From Caldifarciminota bacterium (lineage in GTDB: Bacteria > Hydrothermota > Hydrothermia > LBFQ01 > DSFT01): 18,502 nt of DNA. The notes below the pieces were generated by a model that ran no database searches, was not told the DNA's origin, and worked only from the letters and a program-made list of their open reading frames with translations. Position 1 is the stretch's first letter. Every line of letters starts with the position of its first letter. Location of the stretch: the NCBI GenBank assembly GCA_015494735.1, contig WGAQ01000177.1, forward strand, positions 1-18,502. The letters run 5' to 3'. Shown here piece after piece: positions 14,073 to 18,502 of the stretch. A program made the translations under genes and the position numbers.

Positions 14073-15602
14073 TTGATTGGAAGAATTCTGAAAAAGCCCG
14101 GAATCCTGTTTGCAGTCCTGTATCTGCTCCTCTTCCTTGTTAAGTCTATCGCGTTTCGATACGTGTATTCTTCCACCATCGCTATAACCGGATGGAATGC
14201 GGATGCATTCCTCTGGAGTTTCGTGGGCAGATTCTTTGCGGAAAACGGACTGGACTGGCATAAACTCTCATCCCTCTTCGAAGGCCACTTCTCTCCGACC
14301 CTGTCCCAGGCCCCATTTCAGGGCCTGTTCGCTCCCCTGTATACCCTGCTCGTTTTCCTGGTCTTCAAACTCGGTGGCAATCTGGATGTGGTTCGCTTTC
14401 TGTCCATTATAACCTATGCCTTCTCTTTCCCTGTGATGGACGCAATACTCAGGAGACTCGGGTTCCGGCTCCTCACCAGATGGCTCGTGCTCCTTGCGGT
14501 TTTCTTCAATATTTACACCCTATCTCTGTCCTTCAAGGTTCGTCCCGATAATTTCTCATTCTTTCTGATACTCCTCTCCACGTACCTGGCACTCGATGGG
14601 AGGGCGGTCCTCTCCGGTATAGCCTTCGCCGCATCCACCCTGGGGTTCAAGGTGCAGATGGCTCTCTGGGGGTATATGATTGGGTACTTTATACTCGTGA
14701 GGTATGGATGGAGGAGGCTCACCCGGTTCCTCCTGTCCGTTCTCCTGATCGTGGCTGTGTATTTCCCGTATTATCTGTGGGTTTCGGACCAGCTTCCCGC
14801 CCTATCCCATCACCTCTCTCGTTATAACCTCGTTTCCCTGAGCAAAAGTTTTGAAGTCATACCCTCATGGTCCCTGGTCCACTTTATCGGACTCTTTGGA
14901 CTTGGACTCCTGGCCCTCTTCTATATCGGGGGATGGATACCCGTATCGAGATTCGTTTTGAATCTCAAGGGAGAAATGATTCCCGTTCCCTTCCCCTCCC
15001 GCAGTCACCTTTCCAACTTCATACTCGACATGGGTTATGGATATCTGTGGGAGGTGGCATTCAGATTGAGGTTTTTGCCCTCGAAGGCTCTACTCATGTT
15101 CGTCCTTTCCGCGATTCTCGCTGTTCACATTTCCTACGGAATTCGTTTCTATCGCTCTGATTTGAGGGATACCGCCGCGGAGGACAGGTTTCTCCAGAAA
15201 ATCCATGAGTACTCACAGAGAGGGAAGGTGTGCTCCATACGCTCCTCGAAAACGAGTTTCTATATCCCGGTTCCATATCTTTCCCTCTTTCACAGGAATT
15301 CCAATCTGGACGATAATCCCCTGTGGGAGCCGGAAGAATCCCTCATCGAAAAGAGGGGTTGCGACTATCTGGCATTCATATACTACGGCTCCCGACCTGT
15401 GAATGTTATGGGAAATGAAATCGGGAGCAGGGAACTGGTCATAATGGATGCGGAGGGACATATCCTGTACAGGGATAGATGGACCGGTTCCTATCCCGGT
15501 TCCCTGAGGTTCGGAAAGTTTTCCCTCCTTCTGGTGGGGTTGCTCCTGGTGATGGCCTTTATCTGGGAGGCGATGGGCACATATCTTCCTCTGAAACTCT
15601 GA
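14073..15602 (+). CDS. Multi-spanning GT-C-like membrane glycosyltransferase (putative)
   Basis: A 509-residue membrane protein with about ten hydrophobic helices in the first 370 residues and a C-terminal soluble part, then a final helix near 490-505. The layout resembles polyprenyl-phosphate-sugar dependent GT-C enzymes: an extracytoplasmic first loop with an acidic residue (TGWNADAFLWSF, Asp44), a QAPFQGLFAPLYTLLVFLVF segment, and RPDNFSFFLILLSTYLALDGR, which recalls the R-x-D region of related families. No single family signature is decisive, so the acceptor and sugar are unknown; oligosaccharide or lipid modification in the envelope is the best guess. The start is TTG (14073), the only plausible start that keeps the positively charged N-terminus GRILKKPG before the first helix. 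The gene is flanked by its own promoter and an unusual structured gap downstream. Confidence 0.6.
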   Translation: MIGRILKKPGILFAVLYLLLFLVKSIAFRYVYSSTIAITGWNADAFLWSFVGRFFAENGLDWHKLSSLFEGHFSPTLSQAPFQGLFAPLYTLLVFLVFKLGGNLDVVRFLSIITYAFSFPVMDAILRRLGFRLLTRWLVLLAVFFNIYTLSLSFKVRPDNFSFFLILLSTYLALDGRAVLSGIAFAASTLGFKVQMALWGYMIGYFILVRYGWRRLTRFLLSVLLIVAVYFPYYLWVSDQLPALSHHLSRYNLVSLSKSFEVIPSWSLVHFIGLFGLGLLALFYIGGWIPVSRFVLNLKGEMIPVPFPSRSHLSNFILDMGYGYLWEVAFRLRFLPSKALLMFVLSAILAVHISYGIRFYRSDLRDTAAEDRFLQKIHEYSQRGKVCSIRSSKTSFYIPVPYLSLFHRNSNLDDNPLWEPEESLIEKRGCDYLAFIYYGSRPVNVMGNEIGSRELVIMDAEGHILYRDRWTGSYPGSLRFGKFSLLLVGLLLVMAFIWEAMGTYLPLKL

Positions 15603-15644
15603 TGGGACTGCAAGAGTATCATGCAGGTGGGCGAAGGGGTCAGG

Positions 15645-15777
15645 GGGATTGTTCCTGTATTTCTGCGGGCTTTTCCCGGTATGACGGGGTGCGTCCGGAA
15701 CGGGGAAATCCCATTCATGGGATTCCGGCGGGGAAATGTGTATCGTAGTCCGTTTCAGGGCGGTACAGGAATGTCCC
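15645..15777 (+). other. GC-rich, foldable intergenic element between the GT-C-like gene and menA
   Basis: The 232-base gap 15603-15834 has no convincing gene, but much of it can fold. GGGATTGTTCCTGTA (15645-15659) can pair with TACAGGAATGTCCC (15764-15777), with two G-U pairs and one bulge. Inside, AATCCCAT (15707-15714) and ATGGGATT (15717-15724) form a tight hairpin, extended past a bulge to GG/CC. It is flanked by near-direct repeats CCGGAACGGGGAAAT (15695-15709) and CCGGCGGGGAAAT (15725-15737). It lies upstream of the menA promoter motif, so it is more likely a 3' region, a separate RNA or a decayed repeat element than a menA leader. Confidence 0.35.
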
Positions 15778-15820
15778 GGTGGAAAAAGGATGGTGCCGGA
15801 ATAATTCATGGCCTTTCCCA

Positions 15821-15834
15821 TTTAAACTTTTCCC
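15821..15834 (+). promoter_or_regulatory. Leaderless promoter motif for menA
   Basis: TTTAAACTTTTCCC runs directly into ATG at 15835; the 8-base spacing from TTTAAA to ATG is the same as at 7433 and 4462 (minus). No Shine-Dalgarno sequence is present. Confidence 0.6.
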
Positions 15835-16836
15835 ATGAATGTCTCCATGTGGATAAAAGCCCTCAGGATTATCCCGAAGATTAGCAGGGAGGAATGGGAA
15901 AGGCTGGATATCATTTCCAGATGGTTGATTGCCACCCGCTCCGCCGTTTTCGTCATGACCTTCCTCTCCGCCGCAATAGGCGGAATACTGGCCTTTAAAG
16001 CGGGAAAATTCGATTTCTGGCTCTGGCTCCTCACCACGGCCGGACTCATCCTGGCCCACGCCACCAACAATCTGATAAACGATTACACCGATTACATAAA
16101 AGGTGTGGACCATGACAATTACTTCCGTGCCCAGTATGGTCCCCAGCCCCTCGAACACGGCCTTATGACCAGGAGACAGCTTATTGCTTACATAGTGGTG
16201 ACCGGTCTCCTCGCTCTGGCCATAGGGGTGTATCTGGTTTACCTGAGGGGAACTCTGGCCCTGATACTCCTTGCCCTCGGTGCCTTCTTCGTTCTCTTTT
16301 ACACATATCCCCTCAAGTACATCGGTCTGGGGGAGGTGGCTGTCCTCATCGTATGGGGTCCCCTGATGGTTGGGGGAACGTACTACATCATAACGGGAGA
16401 ATGGGACTGGAATGTGGTTATAGCCAGTCTTCCCTATGCCCTGGGAGTCACGGCCGTCCTCTTCGGAAAGCACATAGATAAGTACGAGGACGATAAGCGC
16501 CGCGGTATAAGGACTCTTCCCGTCATACTCGGGGAAAGGAATGCCCGGATTGCGGTCCTCGGTATGCTTCTGCTCCAGTACATATCCGTCATATACCTCG
16601 TTCTGACCGGTTTCTTCACCCCCTTCATGCTCATAGTCCTGCTTGCGATACCGGTTTTTACCAAGGTCTGGAAGGCTTACACCAGTCCCCGCCCCGAGTC
16701 CCCTCCCGAAGGGTATCCGCCGGAGGCATGGCCCCTCTGGTACGTGGCTCTCGCCTTCTGGCACAACAGGAGATTCGGCACCCTTTATCTGCTTGGTCTG
16801 ATAATAGAAGCCGTTATCCCGAGGTTTATCTCTTAG
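15835..16836 (+). CDS. menA: UbiA-family prenyltransferase, MenA-like
   Basis: A 333-residue membrane prenyltransferase expected to attach a polyprenyl chain to 1,4-dihydroxy-2-naphthoate in menaquinone synthesis. Both metal-diphosphate motifs are clear: NLINDYTDYIKGVD (N79, D83, D86) and GKHIDKYEDDKRRGIRTLPV (D215-xxx-D219). The R-T-L-P-V ending of the second motif and the LEHGLMTRRQL loop are typical of MenA-type enzymes more than of UbiA or chlorophyll synthases. Hydrophobic segments cover the rest. The first 30 residues form a soluble extension before helix 1. The substrate is inferred from family and from the nearby quinone-dependent bd oxidase and SQR-like enzyme; no other menaquinone gene is visible. 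The gene ends in a hairpin shared with the convergent DUF2267 gene. Confidence 0.8.
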   Translation: MNVSMWIKALRIIPKISREEWERLDIISRWLIATRSAVFVMTFLSAAIGGILAFKAGKFDFWLWLLTTAGLILAHATNNLINDYTDYIKGVDHDNYFRAQYGPQPLEHGLMTRRQLIAYIVVTGLLALAIGVYLVYLRGTLALILLALGAFFVLFYTYPLKYIGLGEVAVLIVWGPLMVGGTYYIITGEWDWNVVIASLPYALGVTAVLFGKHIDKYEDDKRRGIRTLPVILGERNARIAVLGMLLLQYISVIYLVLTGFFTPFMLIVLLAIPVFTKVWKAYTSPRPESPPEGYPPEAWPLWYVALAFWHNRRFGTLYLLGLIIEAVIPRFIS

Positions 16837-16854
16837 GGCGGAGGCTCTCCGCCC
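16836..16854. terminator. Hairpin between convergent menA and DUF2267 genes
   Basis: GGGCGGA (16836-16842) pairs with TCCGCCC (16848-16854) around GGCTC. The stem begins on the G of the menA TAG stop and ends one base before the DUF2267 stop (read on the minus strand). It could terminate both genes; no T-tract is present on either side. Confidence 0.6.
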
Positions 16855-16855
16855 A

Positions 16856-17281
16856 TCACAGCAGTTCTCTGAGCTCTTCGGGGAGAACGCTCTTTATATC
16901 CTTTATCTCCCCTTCGCTCACGTGTCTCTCTATAACTTTGAACACTTTCTTTATTGTCTGAAGGGTCTCCTGAGGGTCCTTGAAATCGTTGGGGTCCCTT
17001 TCCATTACAGCCTGTACGAATTCATCCACATGCTTGAATCTCTTTATGGGATGCGTGGATGTTCTCCATCCGTCCACGTATATCCCCTTTATGATGAGGG
17101 GCAGCTGGGCGATTAAATCCAGGGATTCTTCTGCGCTGATTCTGTCTCTCAGAGTGTGAAGAACGGTCCGGAGTATCCTGAGGGCTTTATCCTTCTGTGC
17201 AGGATATTCCAGACCCAATTCTCCAGCCAATTCCTTCAAAAATGCATTGGCTTTCGCCACGTATCTGTCTATGGCAGACAT
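16856..17281 (-). CDS. DUF2267 protein
   Basis: A 141-residue soluble helical protein with the full DUF2267 pattern: an N-terminal helix with FLKELAGELG, ALRILRTVLHTLRDRISAEESLDLIAQLPLIIKGIYVDGW (residues 33-72), a VDEFVQAV helix and the C-terminal VIERHVSEGEIKDIKSVLPEELREL. The domain occurs widely in bacteria and its biochemical role is unknown. The ATG at 17281 is preceded on the minus strand by TTTATA, then eight bases, then ATG, the same spacing as the leaderless group, and no ribosome binding site is present. It is divergent from the class II aldolase-like gene and convergent with menA. Confidence 0.9.
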   Translation of the reverse strand: MSAIDRYVAKANAFLKELAGELGLEYPAQKDKALRILRTVLHTLRDRISAEESLDLIAQLPLIIKGIYVDGWRTSTHPIKRFKHVDEFVQAVMERDPNDFKDPQETLQTIKKVFKVIERHVSEGEIKDIKSVLPEELRELL

Positions 17282-17295
17282 ACTTTAATTATAAA
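17282..17295 (-). promoter_or_regulatory. Leaderless-type promoter of the DUF2267 gene
   Basis: Minus strand: TTTATAATTAAAGT directly before ATG. The hexamer differs from TTTAAA by one base but keeps the 8-base spacing. It also contains TATAAT, a standard bacterial -10 consensus, overlapping the hexamer by four bases. Confidence 0.55.
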
Positions 17296-17336
17296 GCCCT
17301 TCAATTCAACGACTTATTGCTCGGACCTTTATTCCC

Positions 17337-17346
17337 TGTAAACTTC
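17337..17346 (+). promoter_or_regulatory. Possible promoter element of the aldolase-family gene
   Basis: TGTAAACTTC matches TTTAAACTTT at 8 of 10 positions and lies 25 bases before the TTG start at 17372, with GGGGAGGTGG in between. This fits the leadered arrangement. The match is imperfect. Confidence 0.35.
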
Positions 17347-17371
17347 TCGAACGCTCTGGGGAGGTGGATTC

Positions 17372-17992
17372 TTGGATAGAGAAGGGATTATAAAGTTTTC
17401 CTACAGGTGCTCTCCCGAAAGGGACAAATATCCGGATATAGAGGAATCGCTGATTGGTCTTCGAAACCATCTGTGGGAGCTGAAACTGGTGGGCGAGAGG
17501 GATGGCGTCGGATATGGGAATGTAAGTGTCAGAACGCCAGCAGGCACATTCCTTATAACAGCGAGCCAGACCGGTCATCTGAGGGCGATAGGTCCGGAGC
17601 ATCTGGTGGAAATCGTTCGTTATAATCTGAGAAAGAATTTCGTGGAATGCAGGGGAGAGTATCCCCCTTCTTCGGAATCCCTGACCCATGCCAGCGCCTA
17701 TGAGGGCAATGGGGAAATCGGATGTATAGCCCATGTCCACGATTCGCTTCTGTGGGGGCGGCTATATGGCAGAGTGCCCACCACTCCCGATTACGCGGAG
17801 TATGGAACTGTGGAATTGAGCATGGAGGTAAGAAGTATCGTTTCAACCGTAAGGGATTTACCTGTCGTTATAGTGATGGGGGGACACCGGGATGGCCTGC
17901 TCTTCGCGGGGAGGGATTGTGGGGAAGTGAGGGAGCTCATAGATGAATTCTATTCGTTGCAGAGGGAAAATCGGAATGTTTCCGCCTGTTGA
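17372..17992 (+). CDS. Class II aldolase/adducin-family protein
   Basis: A 206-residue cytoplasmic metalloprotein of the fold shared by fuculose-phosphate aldolase, ribulose-5-phosphate 4-epimerase and methylthioribulose-phosphate dehydratase. Signatures: GYGNVSVR (48-54) for phosphate/substrate binding, SSESLTHASAY with catalytic-type Glu102, the zinc ligands His121 and His123 in AHVHD, and His172 in GGHRDGLLFAG as the third ligand. The active site therefore looks complete, although the usual H-G after the third histidine is H-R. Substrate cannot be assigned; the neighbours (DUF2267, lysS) give no pathway. The start is TTG at 17372, seven bases after GGGGAGGTGG; no better start is nearby. 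The C-terminus is short and ends in Cys. Confidence 0.8.
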   Translation: MDREGIIKFSYRCSPERDKYPDIEESLIGLRNHLWELKLVGERDGVGYGNVSVRTPAGTFLITASQTGHLRAIGPEHLVEIVRYNLRKNFVECRGEYPPSSESLTHASAYEGNGEIGCIAHVHDSLLWGRLYGRVPTTPDYAEYGTVELSMEVRSIVSTVRDLPVVIVMGGHRDGLLFAGRDCGEVRELIDEFYSLQRENRNVSAC

Positions 17993-18034
17993 AAGGAATT
18001 TTTGGTTTACGAAAGCCACATTTCCATAAAACAG

Positions 18035-18040
18035 TTTAAC
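18035..18040 (+). promoter_or_regulatory. Possible -10-like element of lysS
   Basis: TTTAAC, followed by ten bases and then ATG at 18051, without a Shine-Dalgarno sequence. It is a one-base variant of TTTAAA at the same distance from the start as in the GT-C-like gene at 14073. Confidence 0.35.
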
Positions 18041-18050
18041 ATTATCGGAC

Positions 18051-18502
18051 ATGCAGAAGCCCGAGGAATTCCAGGTCAGGCTGGAGAAGGTAAAGAAGCT
18101 AAGGGAAAAGGGAATCGAGCCTTACGCTTATAAATTCGAAAAGACCCACAGCGCCCATCAGATAAAGGGAGAATTCGAGAATCTCGAGGGAAAGGAAGTC
18201 AAATTCGCAGGGCGAATCATTACCAAGCGCATAATGGGGAAGAGCCTCTTCGCCACCCTGAGAGATGAAACCGATGACATTCAGATTTACATAAAGAAGG
18301 GGGAGACGGAAAATCCCTTCGAGGATGAGACAACGAATGTGGCGAAAGCTTTTAACAGGTACTTCGACATAGGGGACATAATCGGAGTAGAGGGGACCGT
18401 ATTCAGGACCAACACGGGGGAGATAACCATACTGGTGAAGAGATTTCACATGCTCACTAAAGGACTTCTGCCCCTTCCGGACAAGTGGCATGGCGTGAAG
18501 GA
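18051..18502 (+). CDS. lysS: Class II lysyl-tRNA synthetase, 3'-partial
   Basis: The first 150 residues of a class II LysRS run off the window end. An N-terminal helix (VRLEKVKKLREKGIEPYAYKFEKTHSA) leads into the OB-fold anticodon-binding domain: VKFAGRIITKRIMGKSLFATLRDETDDIQIYI, RYFDIGDIIGVEGTVFRTNTGEITI, then KGLLPLPDKWHGVKD, the segment that joins the catalytic domain in LysRS. Together these are diagnostic and separate it from AspRS and AsnRS. Between IQIYIKKG and YFDIGD it has a stretch of acidic residues (ENPFEDET) slightly longer than in many homologues. The catalytic domain is outside the window. ATG at 18051 lacks a ribosome binding site, in keeping with other genes here. Confidence 0.93.
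   Translation, partial: MQKPEEFQVRLEKVKKLREKGIEPYAYKFEKTHSAHQIKGEFENLEGKEVKFAGRIITKRIMGKSLFATLRDETDDIQIYIKKGETENPFEDETTNVAKAFNRYFDIGDIIGVEGTVFRTNTGEITILVKRFHMLTKGLLPLPDKWHGVK

Noticed and set aside
15621..15884. Small plus-strand open frame of 87 codons in the gap before menA
   Set aside because: It runs into the menA coding region in another frame, has no ribosome binding site, and its composition follows the structured repeats of the gap.
15715..16764. 349-codon open frame antisense to menA
   Set aside because: The sense gene has both UbiA motifs; the antisense frame is a by-product of codon usage.
1..18502. CRISPR arrays, tRNA or rRNA genes, insertion sequences
   Set aside because: I found no regularly spaced repeats, no tRNA-like cloverleaf sequence, no rRNA signature and no transposase-like product or terminal inverted repeats.

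Overview
The window looks like a chromosomal stretch from a thermophilic bacterium of the FCB (Fibrobacteres-Chlorobi-Bacteroidetes) neighbourhood, for example a candidate phylum such as Hydrothermota or WOR-3. That placement is inference. It rests on two GWxTD-domain proteins, a DUF4837-like lipoprotein, an SBBP-repeat protein with a type IX secretion-like C-terminal tail, a strong preference for AGG/AGA (Arg) and ATA (Ile) codons, and Lys/Glu/Arg-rich proteins. I see no mobile element, CRISPR array, tRNA, rRNA or phage gene. No gene-free stretch exceeds 300 bases; the longest gaps are 9574-9840 and 15603-15834.

Layout. 1-1960: two overlapping GWxTD proteins, the first cut by the window edge. 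2036-2461: OsmC-family peroxiredoxin. 2468-4448 (minus): a two-gene unit of a glycosyltransferase-like protein followed by tgt (tRNA-guanine transglycosylase). 4650-7405: a membrane-anchored PpiD/SurA-type foldase overlapped by a DUF4837-like lipoprotein. 7447-9573: a secreted seven-repeat SBBP propeller protein. 9841-12191: cydAB, cytochrome bd quinol oxidase. 12356-14029: a sulfide:quinone oxidoreductase-like flavoprotein and a DUF1641 protein. 14073-15602: a GT-C-like membrane protein. 15835-16836: a MenA-type prenyltransferase. 16856-17281 (minus): DUF2267. 17372-17992: class II aldolase/adducin-family protein. 18051 to the end: the start of lysS.

How the genes fit together. The SQR-like enzyme, DUF1641 protein, bd oxidase and MenA form a plausible sulfide-to-quinone-to-oxygen chain with local quinone supply. 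The PpiD-like foldase, lipoprotein, GWxTD pair and SBBP protein all point to the cell envelope and secretion.

The strongest unexplained signals are not genes. (1) A promoter-like 10-mer, TTTAAA[A/C]TTT, precedes seven genes. In three of them it is followed by two bases, CC and then ATG, so the mRNA would be leaderless; genes with good Shine-Dalgarno sites carry the A variant farther upstream. (2) The tetramer GATC is almost absent: six copies by eye against about 72 expected, with Asp and Ile codons apparently chosen to avoid it. (3) Several intergenic hairpins start inside stop codons, and one terminator shares its T-tract with the next promoter. (4) A GC-rich, foldable gap lies before menA. 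(5) The Tgt substrate pocket deviates from the usual preQ1-type sequence, and its co-transcribed partner resembles a GT-B glycosyltransferase.
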